NCBI GenBank assembly: GCA_023078555.1
Contig: CM041200.1
Span: 7,742,807-7,806,806, forward strand
Origin: Ulva prolifera
Taxonomy: Eukaryota > Chlorophyta > Ulvophyceae > Ulvales > Ulvaceae
Length of the DNA: 64,000 nt
Reading direction: 5' to 3'
Shown here: positions 42,400 through 53,700 of the stretch, one piece after another
How the letters are laid out: every line of letters starts with the position of its first letter
Numbering within the stretch: position 1 is the stretch's first letter
The notes under the pieces: generated by a model
Told to the model about the DNA's origin: nothing
Database searches by the model: none
The model's input: only the letters and a program-made list of their open reading frames with translations
Translations under genes and position numbers: made by a program

Positions 42400-43555
42400 T
42401 AACTTGTGTTGAACACAAACGAGCGCCAATGCCCACGCACACCCACGCACACACGCACCCCCGTCCCATGGCAGCGAATCAGGACGTCGACCGCCTCCGG
42501 CTTGACACGGCATACACCAGGGCATGGGAGTGCCGCTGGACGACAGAGGGCCATGCAGTTTCCATGACTGTGGCACCGAGCATGCATGCCTGTTACGAGC
42601 ATCCAGCGTTGCTCACACGGAGCCATCAGCGATGATCATGGCCTCCATGCAGGAGACGGTGGCTGAGCCTTCGCACGCCGCCACGTGCACGCAAGGGCCG
42701 GGGGGCACTGAAGTGCTGTGTGCCTTGGTGGCACCGCAGCACGCACAAAGCAATGGCAGTGTCGTCACGGTGGAGGTGCGCTCATGAGACGAGATTGCCT
42801 GATCAGGCAATCACGTGTACAGAGCGTCCTCCATGGCGGAATCGGAGTGCAGCAACCCCGGGGCAAGGGGGGCGGGCCTTGCTGCTGCATCGCACACGCA
42901 TTCAACGCTGGTCAGCGCTCCCACCAGAGATTCACCCACATGCAAGCAGGAGCTGTCCGCCCTGGCCACACCGCAACACGCACAAATTTGAAGCCGCTTT
43001 GTCGGATGGGGTATGGCCCAGGGAAGCACAGCCAGAATACGAGTACTTTGCGGTGCCTCCCGAGCCAGCTTCAGGCATAGCCGAGGACCAGGAGGAGTAT
43101 GCTGGTGCGTTCATATTTGTTCTGATGAATGACCTCCTGAAGCCTAGGGCTATCGTGCACAGTGGCGTGAGGAACTTGCGGCCTGCCACGACAGCCATGG
43201 CCAGAAAGGAGCAACAATTTCTGGTGAGTGACCAAAGCTCTTTCCAACATCACATACACTGTGTACACTGGCAGTTCCTGCCAATGTCATGAAGTAACGT
43301 GACGGCCAGATCCACTGCAGCTCAATGACGCTCACTGGTAGTACTACTAGTCGTACAGGTGCTCCACATGCGGCAGCCGGTCCAGACCAGAGCGTTGAGG
43401 AGTATATAACACGTTACTATGGCCATGGCGGCCGTAATTTTGCAGTTTCATTCGATTTCTTGATCAATGGACGATATCCGATCGACGTCATGTCCATGGA
43501 GGAGCGACTGGAGATGATCCAGCAACATAGCCCATGGTTTGCGGGAGCGCGAGTG
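42400..43555 (+). pseudogene. Partial tandem paralogue of the receptor ectodomain
   Basis: Three exon-like stretches are visible. One ends GSVVTVE at 42775 before GTGCGC. One reads PEYEYFAVPPEPAS...VLMNDLLKPRAIV and ends at 43223 before GTGAGT. One reads SFDFLINGRYPIDVMSMEE...SPWFAGARV and ends at 43555 before GTGCGT. The last mirrors the end of receptor exon 3 (GANKPDIARRLDNLQEEDPWFAGVQR, then GTGCGA) in motif, phase and donor. No membrane helix or kinase exon follows before the CACTA element at 44086. Those exons may be lost or may lie beyond the window on its far side. Exon starts are not resolved. Confidence 0.5.
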
Positions 43556-44085
43556 GTGCGTCCCGCCCATGCATACGTGCTCATAGCTCCAGGCATGCCC
43601 GGCTAGCGTGCACGCTCTTGCCCTGCGTAACATCTTGCGCATGCGTGCATGTCCCAGCTGTTCACTTCCGAAAGTCCAGGATCTAGCACATTAATTGTTT
43701 AAAACAATGTAATGTGGCACTCGCTGTGGCACATTAATATTGCCTTGGCTCAATGAGAATGGCAGTCCAATTCTACGATTAGGGTCTATGTTACTAAGTA
43801 GTACTGACGGATACTATGACGAGACTTCTCCACTGAATCATGATCAGGTTTCATATGAATTTTTTTCCAATGGCCAACACTGCCTGCGGCATAGCACCTG
43901 GCCATGGAAGGCAAGGAGCCCTTCTGCTTCAAGTTGTGGGCCCAGAATGTTGACTCTGCAAAGTACTCATTAGTTTGCCCATATGGGCACACTAATGCAT
44001 GCGCATGTACAGCTGTCATGTGTGTCTCGGCTGCAACACTGTTACTCCAGTGGATGTAAGTACTTGGAAAGATCGTCGACACTGA
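43556..44085. other. Spacer before the outer CACTA element
   Basis: No gene is seen. If the paralogue continues past the CACTA element, this would be part of its intron. Confidence 0.4.
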
Positions 44086-44480
44086 CACTAGAAGAATGGC
44101 GACACGGTGAATCGGAGAGCTGACGTAGTGTGTGCGGAGGGGTAGTTGGAGAGCCTACGGAGAATCGGTGGAGGCCGGACGTAGGTTGCTAGGAGTATCG
44201 GAGACTTGTGGCGGAGGTGGGGCAGAGGCAGGTAGGATTTTCCGATTCCCGCCCGGTACGCCCCAGGGCAACGCCTTTTGTTACTAGCCTGCCTTCGGAG
44301 CCCAACCGGAGGATGTACGGAAGAAAAGACGGTTCCGTTGTGCGTCCGACGGAGGGACTACGGACGCGTGCACTAAATTTCGGATCCGTCTCGGATCCGT
44401 ATGGCGTCCGCCTCGGGGATGCGGGAAGTACAGGCTGGGCCGTAGGATTGGTGACCTCTTGACGTACATGTATCCGTCTG
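44086..44480. repeat. Outer CACTA left terminus and subterminal repeats
   Basis: After the CACTAG tip there are several copies of words such as CCTACGGAG, CGGAGA, TATCGGAG, GGATCCGT and GGCGTCCG in both orientations. Such arrays bind the accessory protein in known CACTA elements. No matching right end is available to confirm the tip. Confidence 0.5.
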
Positions 44481-44901
44481 GCTTGAGATATACTCACGTA
44501 TGGTTACGAGGAGTGTGCACTTGTGGACACGCAATGCTTGACCAAAGGCGTCATGGGCGTTATTACCGGATCAGACTTGGTCGCGCACATGTAAGCGGAG
44601 TGCAGGAATGATCGCGGTTTTGTGGAAGCATGATGTGGTTGTTTTCTTTGTTATGAGGCACGTGAACACGGGGCTGCAGTTGGCAACATGCCTGCATTCA
44701 TATGCTGTAGGTGCTTACGTATACATGGCGCGTGCTTTCCTTGTTCATCGCTAGATTCATACATAGCTCACACTCCCACACATTTCCTCAGGACAGACTC
44801 CCTGACATTCCGCGGACAGGACCGGGCAAAGGACCTATGTATACGTACAGGCTGCAAGAGATGGGATGGCCCAAATACAACCATACAATGCACTGGCATG
44901 T

Positions 44902-47447
44902 CTACTCGTCCTCGTCCGGGAAGCCGTCAATTAAGGAGTCTTGCACCTTTGACAACTCGGCCTGCATGCAATACCAGCTGCATGAGTGCACGGCTCTAAT
45001 GCATTCGTGGTCTGAGCGACTGTCACACAAATAGTGCTACAATTGCAGGCATTGGTGTCACATGTCAGATCAAGTGTATCGGGGTAGTGACATACCGTCA
45101 ATACACCAAGCTGCTGTTTTAATTTCTGCACACTCGCACCCTTGCTTCTGGGCTGATGCCTTGCCAGCTTAGCCTCGCAATCCTCAATCTTTTTCCGAAT
45201 ATCCCTACGCGCTTGGTGGGCGGCCTCCTTCTCTGCCTTGGCCTTTCGCTTCTCAAGAGATTTGTTGGACTTCTGCAATGTACAGGCGCTGTTACACCTG
45301 GTCTGATGATGGGTGGGGCAAGTACAATCGGACTAGGCGTCAATTGGCACAAATCATAAGAGGACATACCGGCGCTGCGGCTTGTAACTCCATCTCCGGG
45401 GACTCGCATCGATCGTCTGCCCGCTGGGGAGAATCAGGCTCTTCCTCTTCACCCATCTGATCGTGACCCACCTCTTCCACGTCCGGCTGGTGCTCACTGT
45501 CCTGATCAGCAGTGCGGTCTGCCCTTGGTTCTAGCCCTGGCCGCCGGGGAGAAAAGTCAGCGAGCATTGTGCGCCGTCCGCTGTTGGAATGAGTGCCCCG
45601 TCTTCCTGACTTCGATGCGGTAGGAGCCTGTACACGCATGGCTGCCTCGAATGATGGCACATGCCGCTCACACAGGCGCCCGTACAATCCCGGTACCACT
45701 TAATGGCCAACCTCAGGCGGGCAGTACAGCGTGTGGTGAGATTGTACCTTCTCGGTCTTCCTTTGTCTCTTGCCCCGTTGGACGGGAGAGTCAGCGGTCC
45801 CTTCGAGGGCGCGCCGGGCCGCAGCAACCTTGGCGATTCCTTCGCACACATACTCACCGTCCTCCATAGCCCAGGCCTCGGGGGTTTTCATGGGTTCGCT
45901 ATCGATAGGGAAGCGGTCTCCTCTCACGGTGAACTGCGCACGAACCACATTGGTTGGAACACAGTCGCCGAATGGCAGGTCAGTGGCCATGCAAGTGCGG
46001 ATTCAAGCAGGCCGCGCCGCTCTGGAGTGGCCATTCGGCGAATGGCCACTCCGGGCGCGTGCAGTGCAACACAATGCATGACGCGCTGGAGTGGCCATTC
46101 GGCGAATGGCCACTCCGGGCGCGTGCAGTGCAACACAATGCATGACGCGCTGGAGTGGCCATTCGGCGAATGGCCACTCCGGGCGCGTGCAGTGCAACAC
46201 AATGCATGACGCGCTGGAGTGGCCATTCGGCGAATGGCCACTCCGGCCGCGTGCAGTGCAACACAATGCATGACGCGCTGGAGTGGCCATTCGGCGAATG
46301 GCCACTCCGGCCGCGTGCAGTGCAAGACAATGCATGACGCGCTGGAGTGGCCATTCGCCGAATGGCCACTCCAACTCTGACCAAGGTGGAGGACATGCCT
46401 TGGTGTTCTGGAACACATTCATTGCCGCGAGCAGCTTCCTCTGCTCGCGGGCGCTGGGATTCCTCCGCAGGCCCGTGTTATGGTCCCACGCCCGTCTCGA
46501 AAACTTACTGCACATCGGGTCACCTCCGTTTGGGCGGATACTGTGTGCTTCCCTTCTCCGCCACCGTTGGGCACGGCAACAGGTACGGCATAACCCGAGC
46601 ATCAGCAGAGGCACACTCTTTGGTCACGGCGTTCAAATGGGCGTGCTGGCGGTAGAAAGCATGATTGATATTAGTAGCAGCTTCGTACGCTTCACCTGTT
46701 CTGCCGACCTGTACACGATACCCGTCACTGCATACTGACCGCGAATGGCGACTCTGACGTGCCAAGACACTACACTGACAGTCGGTGGCATGCGATCCCG
46801 TGGCCCTGACGGGGTGGTAGTGGACCCCAGTTTTCAATCACGTTGTTAGTCGGAGACAGCAGCCGTACCCCATGTGCAGCTTTGCCGAGTGCGTCCGCCT
46901 GTGTTTTCGTTAGAATACTCCCGACCCACACCTTCTCGTCGTCTGGGAGGGCCAGGTTCACTAGTGCCTGCACCTTCTTGCCTTGCGTGTGGGCATCGGC
47001 CATTCCCGCCACCTTGGATCTCATCCCTTCCGTCCACATCATCACCGCATCCTTCATCGTTTCCCACCGCCTGGCAGCTTCGGGGTCCGCAGTCAAGGCC
47101 GTAGCTGTGGAGTGTGCAGTGCCGACGGCTGCCGACGCTTGTCCCACGCTCCCTCTGCCCTTGCCCAGCGCCTTCACCAGCACGGGCGGCTTCAGCAGTC
47201 CAGCGATTGTGCCTTTCCTGAAGAAGTACTTTACGCACGTCATCAGTTTCTCGACACTGTCGATATCAACGGAGCTGTCTTTGTCGACGGTTGACGTCAA
47301 AGTCAACCCGTCGACGCCGGCACCTCTGCTCCACACGTTGCTGACCAGCACGTCAAGCATCCCTGCTCCGTTGTCTGCGTCATCTACAACTTCTTTCTCG
47401 ATGACGACGGGCGCCGCGCGGAGGAACGTGAACTGCAGGTTGGACAT
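44902..47447 (-). CDS. Outer CACTA accessory protein (multi-exon, function unknown)
   Basis: Exon 1 starts at 47447 (MSNLQFTFLRAAPVVIEKEV) and is rich in Lys/Ala helices; its 3' edge, near 46850, is not resolved. Downstream exons fit well in phase: one ending at 46399 (RKLLAAMNVFQNTK), then 45933-45748, 45627-45370, 45272-45096 and 44961-44902, the last ending KVQDSLIDGFPDEDE and a stop. The parts are acidic (DVEEVGHDQMGEEEEP) and then coiled-coil-like (LEKRKAKAEKEAAHQARRDI). No known domain is recognised. By position it is the second gene of a CACTA element, which in studied elements encodes a DNA-binding helper protein. Exons between about 46500 and 46850 remain uncertain, and the intron after 46399 would use a GC donor. 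Confidence 0.6.
46021..46370. repeat. Array of six perfect hairpins in a 64-bp tandem repeat
   Basis: Units start at 46021, 46085, 46149, 46213 and 46277, and a final partial unit starts at 46341. Each holds a 29-bp palindrome with arms GGAGTGGCCATTCG and CGAATGGCCACTCC around one central base. The first five have G in the centre, the sixth C. The spacer reads GGCGCGTGCAGTGCAAC, then ACAATGCATGACGCG, with small changes between units. The array lies in a predicted intron (46398-45934) of the accessory gene. Confidence 0.95.
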
Positions 47448-47784
47448 GGTGGATGATTAGACAAAGCGGAATTAACACACGTCTATGGCCGGTACTGTGG
47501 ATGGTCGTATCGTAGGCACAGCTAACATATCGCGTCATTCGCACATGCTTTGCTGCTCCGTGCTTTGAATGGTATGCCGATGTAGCGTCGTCGCGCGGTC
47601 CGCCTTCAAAGGTTTGGCTGCCTCGATACCCCGGCGCCTCGCCAGGGATTGTGGCGTCAGGGCGAACATGGGATGCGACAGGGAGGTCTTCGTGGAACGT
47701 AATGCCATCATAGGGACGACAAACACCAGAGGCCGCGCTATTGTTGAACCTCGTCACAAGAATGCTTAAGTACGGCTGGCTACC
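47448..47784. promoter_or_regulatory. Divergent promoter region of the outer CACTA genes
   Basis: 337 bp separate the two divergent start codons. I see no clear TATA box. The arrangement implies shared control of transposase and accessory protein. Confidence 0.4.
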
Positions 47785-50700
47785 ATGGCCGGTTCGGCGA
47801 ATAGACTGAAGAGGGCGGAGGTGAACGAATTGGTTGCCAAAGCGAACTGTAAGCGCCTGATCCCTCCCGAGCCGACGGGGAAGGAACCGTTTAAATACCA
47901 GTGTCTAGCCTGTGGTGAGAAGTTTCAGAGGCACAACACCGCCCAAAACCATCACGGTCCTTGCAGCCGTCGACTGAGTGCAGCAGCCGCATCGCGGAGA
48001 GCCGCTGGTGGACACGACGACGCGGGCCCAGACTCGAGGCCAGCCGCTAGCCCGACCTCCGCTACTGCCGATGATGACCGCAGCGGCAGACACGACGGGG
48101 CCGGTCCCTCTGGGAGATCCCCATCACCTCCAGACATGGGGGGTCCCCCCGATGAGCCTGCCCACTCCGACGACCTCTTCGACGTGCGTACCTTCGGTAG
48201 TTGACCGTGCTAAGTCCCGGTTTGCCTGATCATGATGCAGATCGGCCTGACAGCGGCTCGTGATCACGATGGCCATGGGTGTCAGCGCTCCTGTCCCTCA
48301 GCTGTAACCTGCCTGCTCGTTCAAAGCAACTCTGATGTGTTGGGATTGTGTACAGCTGCCCCCACCGTCCGAAAGTGACTATGCCGAGGGCCCCGCACAA
48401 TTTTCAGACGCCGACTCAGACACCTCAGACGCAGACTCCATTGCCTTCTCCTCAGAGACGGACTACAGTTCAGACGAATCCGAGGTGTGTCCTCATCTTC
48501 CATTACATGCAATGCTGTGAATCCGCTCGTACTCCTCCGTGGGACTGGCCGCATCGTTGCCCATGCAGGAGGCGGATGACGACGGCCCGCTCCCCACCAC
48601 AGGGGCCCGTAAGGGCACGGGCGCCTGGTGGCATGACCAACGCACGAAACACATATACACTGGCAGCGCCCTCACCGTCCTCACGGTGTGCATGTGGATT
48701 GCCCAGTTGAAGAGCCTCTTTCGCACACAAGACGTGGTCGTCGATACGTGGTGCAGGTTCAGTATGTACACTACCAGCACTGAGTTGTCCTTATGCATGC
48801 CCTATCCGAGCATCACGGTGAGGCAGCCATATACTGTCCTTACAATCACCTTAAGGCCAACATAGTCCTTACAGTGGGGACCAGGCCGGCACAAGGATCT
48901 TAAGGACTCTCGGTTGTGTCCCTATGGTAAGGACTAAATCGGGCTTGGCTTTGGTCGTATGGAGCTGGTGTGTAAGGACACGGTAATGATCAACCCGGGA
49001 CAGGCTGCGCATCTGACTGCTAGGCCAACACAAGGATACAAATTGCCGTAGGATTCCAGCCGTGTTAACCGCATGAAACTACAAGTTGACCGTAAACGTT
49101 AATGATTGGTGTTATCGTATTGGTGAGTACAGCATGTGGTGGTGTTTGCTCAGCGTCCTGTGAAGCATTGACTCGATGATAATATCCATGCCTTCTGTTT
49201 TCAAGTTCTCCCGTGTGATAGAATTTGGCTGTGGTCAGACACAATGCTATGCCGATTTCCAGCTGCAATGCCAAGAAGCTATGCACACATGTGCGGAGCT
49301 GCAATAGGCACTTTTGCGCTTCCACTGCCTTGATTTGCTCACAAGAGACACTGTGTAATTGCTTTATTCTATGAGGACTGCAAAAAGCTGATTCATTTTG
49401 TTGGTAGAATGCTAACAGTCCAACAGGGGCATGACAGCATTTCCTCGATGTACCTGGTCTACTGGACTTCGTACAGAAAGTAACGTCGGCATGAGCAATA
49501 ATGAAATACGTATATTACAGTGCGATCTGCGCTTTGTTGTACAGAGGGATGATGCATTTATTACGTCCTGGCAAACCGAGTCCGCAGGGACCACTCGAAC
49601 TCAGCTTCGCGAAACGGAATTCAGGCTCGGCAATGTACACACTGCGCGGATCTCAATCCAATGGCTACATCACTGCAGATCGAGTCGTCAAACCCGCGTA
49701 CCTAGTGGTGTGTTTCCGCGTGAGGTGTGCTTGCCATACCCGAACGCCTCCTACAGTACGAGTACTGCTCATCGATCACATAATGATTCAGCTGTGGTCT
49801 TATAAAATTCACCAAGCAAGGTCGAGTTCATGGACCTGCCTACTTTCACTTACAAAAGTAGGTGTGACAATTCGCTGCTGTTTTCTGATCGCTGCGTGAA
49901 CATGGCCGCAACGTGGCTTCAGTTGCGGCATGCGTGAGCGCAGACATTTTTTTTTTCCTGACGAACGTCTTTCAATGAAGCTATCCATAACATGTACGAT
50001 ACAGGTGCCCTTCTTTATTGTAATAGGACACTACAGCGTGCTCGTTTACACTTGTTCACGAGTCCTTGCACACTGACAGCCTGGGTACGAGACTATAACG
50101 GGGCTACCTGCTGTGTCGTAGTTGTACCCCTTATTCATGCCCCAAGGGAGTCTTTTTTGGCGTGAACCTAAAGGTGACGTGTGTCTCGATGTGTGTACAT
50201 GTGGGGTGCGCGTCTACAACTATGCTGTAGACGCGCACACGCCGGCCTTTGTCTGCGGGAGGTAGTATATATATACAACTGGGTGGACATACTCAGTCAA
50301 CTTCAACAACGCACACCCTCTTTACACTTGCAGTGAGCGACGACGTTGTACATGTGGCAGACAAGCCTCGCGAGTATGGCATCGGGACGACGTTTGAGAC
50401 CTCCACATCGGAAGCAAGCTAAGATGACAGTTGTTAGGACATGAGCGTTCGCAGCAAGTAGGTTGAGCCATGACTGACGATTGTGAGGAGGAGTACTCCG
50501 GGCACTGCATAGTCTTCCATGGAGCGAGAGGCTGCAGTGACAGCTGCGCTGGGGTTGCCTGCTTTCGATGCAAGGGAACTTCAGGGTACTTGGAAACTTG
50601 TGTGCAAGTTTTGTGAAGAGACAAGAGCGAATTGCGCCCCTGGTACATCGAACCGGGTCAACAGAGGAATTGTCGCAAGCACCAAGGCAGCGAAGCGTCA

Positions 50701-53700
50701 TCTAGCTTCTTGCCATCGCACCAGTGGCAATCCGGAACGGAATTGTTCCCACGACGATCAAGCACTTTCAGGACAGCAGCATAGAAGAGGACCAGCCCCT
50801 CCAAATTCTGTAGGTTGTGCGGTTGTGGTTGATAGCCAAGCCCACGTTGCGATTGGGTCCGAACCCGGGGGCGTGCTACTTCAAGTTGACCAAAATGCAT
50901 ATGCCAGAGAGCCATCAGGCGGTAACGGCTCAAGCGCCCCGACAACAGGTTCGTCTGCGCATGCCCAATCTAACAGTGTCGCAGCTTCAGACAGTGCCGG
51001 GCCTGCTCCAAAATCTCCAGCCTCGCAATCGATTGACAGTATCGCAGCTACCGTCGATTCCCAACCAAGCTATGCTTATTCTACTAGCGAGGATGAACGA
51101 GTTAGAGATGATGCTGGCAAGGCAGACGAAGGTTCAATTGATGGACCCATTGCTAGTGATGGTGAGGGGGCGTTCTGTTCCGGAGTTCCACAGTACGGGC
51201 TGGAGTCCGACACTGAATCCCAAGGCGATTACAGCGATGACAGTGACAGCCGCCTCGGGCCTCTGCCAAGAATGCCGCGCAAGCAGTCAGGCGCGTGGCT
51301 CAGGTCAAGACGGCTAGAACCTCTTGCCACCAACCACGAGAGGTCCGTGCTACAAGCCGCCTACAATCAGGTCGAGATTAAGAAGCATGGAGCCAGCAAC
51401 ACTGTTCTAGAGATGATCGCGGAAGACAATTACCGTCTGCTATCTGGTTTCAAGGGAGAACATAAACCACATGAGATTCTCTTGCCCCACTCCATGCACA
51501 TGGTGAAACAAGTGCTAGGCACAGAGGACGCGGCCAAGTATGAATTCGGGTGGTGCAGCGAGTGCGCCATGCGCTTTGAAGTTGATCCCGACAAGGCCAC
51601 CAAGACCAGGGAGCAGTTGCTGCAAGAGACTTGTCCACGATGCGGCTATCACAAGTATGAGGTATGTCCTCTGATCTTATTAATAAGAACATCTTGTTTA
51701 CATTGTTGACATGATTATGAGTGTATCCACCAGAGTCACATCTTTATGTGCCTTGTGTTGATGTGCCTTGTACATTATCCTATTATGGTGTCCCGCGGCG
51801 AATTCGAATTTCATCCTATGTGCATATGCAACAGCTGCGCATTTTTGCTCCCATACATAATTTGTTTTCTATTGGTCCAGGCTGCGTCAGCAAGAACCGT
51901 AAAGTTCAACCGAAGAGGATGGGATTTCACAATGGAGGCCGTAATTAAGTGGTTTCACGAGGACGAAGCTTTTCGTGAGGCAGTGCTTGCGGCCCATCCT
52001 TTGGACTTCACTGATGCCGATGGCGTGGCCGGGTCCCTGTACCTCAATATGCTCAACGAGGATTGCAAAAATGTTCTCTCGAAGCGTACCGATGCTTTTG
52101 GTGCAGGAATTTATGGCATGGGTGTGATCATGTTCGAACCTATGCCACACTGTGGGTGTCAAACCGCGTGGGGCACAATGATGCAGTACTTCAATGCGTT
52201 GGCACCGATTGCTAGTTGCATGCCCTCAATCCATATCTCTACTATGTACTCGACATGTGGTCGAACCACGTATCGTCTTAACACCACTGAGTACCGGTAA
52301 TGCTAGCGTTGCCTCACCTATTCTACGCATGTGCAGGAGCTGATGGTGGCAACATCTTCAAGCTAAGAATTGGCAGTACTACCATTGTCGGCGTGAGACG
52401 CTACGATCTACATGTCGCAAAAAATGCCAGCTGCCTATCATGGCAGCCTCTCATCATTCTGGAAGGTCCTACGGAGCCGTCTCAATTGGAAGACATTTTG
52501 AAGCCAACTGTGGACTTCTTTGTCAACCACGACCCAGGTACATCCTCTTATCGAGGATGCCCCAATATCCAATATCTTATACACACAGTTTTCAGTCGGT
52601 AGTAGCTGAGTGACCAATGTGTTGAAAAGGGGGTCAATTGACTTCGTGGATCCTGCCATGCGCAGGTCGGGAGGGCACAGAACCGTTTGAATTCACAATT
52701 TTCCCAGGAGGAAGGGAGATGCGCATACAACACTGGCCTGTGCTTGCTTTCGTGGAAGGAGACCTAATGATGATGTATAAACTCATGTTGACGCTGCCAC
52801 ACAGTGCAGTTGAGGCTTGCCCACGTTGCGCTCTTCAGGGGAAGTCCATCAAGAATGCCATGAGGTGAGGTTCAGCGGTGACGTGGCCGTGCAAACTTGT
52901 ATGCCACCTGTGCAGATCCTGGCTATACACTAGTTGCCACACCAACCAGTGCACCTCAAGAGTGCATTTTTGGAGGATCCTAGGCACACAGTGATGTGAC
53001 ATGTGCTTGTAGGTTTCCGTACGAGACGAATGTACCTCGAAAAATGCCCGCCACTAAAGATGCAAAGCGGATCCCGGACATTCACAAGAGGGACCACGTA
53101 GCTCGTCAGCTGGGTGTCCCCGCTGGGTACGCAGGGGAGGATCCGCCGGTCTCACGCTCACAACTACCACCATGCCATGCAGAGTCTTTGCGGAACGGTG
53201 CCCGTCTCACCGATGATGAAGCTGATTGGGACGACACCGAAGAGTTAAAGTACACTGCGTACGAGATGCATGAACGCGCGCAAAGTGTGCAAGATCAGTG
53301 GGACAAGTCCCTGAGGAATTTGTCGCCGCCTCTGCACCAACAAGATCCTGAAGCTCGCAAAAAGTCTTGGAAGAAGCTCAAGAGTGATGCAGAAAAGGTT
53401 CAAACGGAGACTGGCCTACGTGGGATGCCAGGGTATAGCAGGCTCAGTTACTTCAGGTGCGTGCGTGAATCACTGGAAGCCATGAGTGTCGGAAGACACC
53501 CATCATGATCAAGGACACGCGTACGTCTTGTAGGTATGAACATTTTTTCCACTTTGCGTTGGCGCATCTACTGTTGTACGGCATCGTCCGGGATTTCTGG
53601 AATGTGTGGCTTCGCCCAGAAGACCCAAAACCAAAGGCTGATGGATCCAAACCAAAACGAAGAAAGAAACATCGACTCCACGGAAACAAGTACGTTCTTC

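Noticed and set aside
44208-44497. Frames in the outer CACTA left end
   Set aside because: They overlap the subterminal repeat block on both strands and have no independent support.
46021-46370. CRISPR-like array
   Set aside because: Units are tandem and nearly identical throughout with no variable spacers, and the surrounding genes are eukaryotic and intron-bearing.
45954-46614. Several open frames rich in WPFGEWPL repeats
   Set aside because: They arise because a 64-bp repeat without stops reads through in several frames on both strands. They are not genes.
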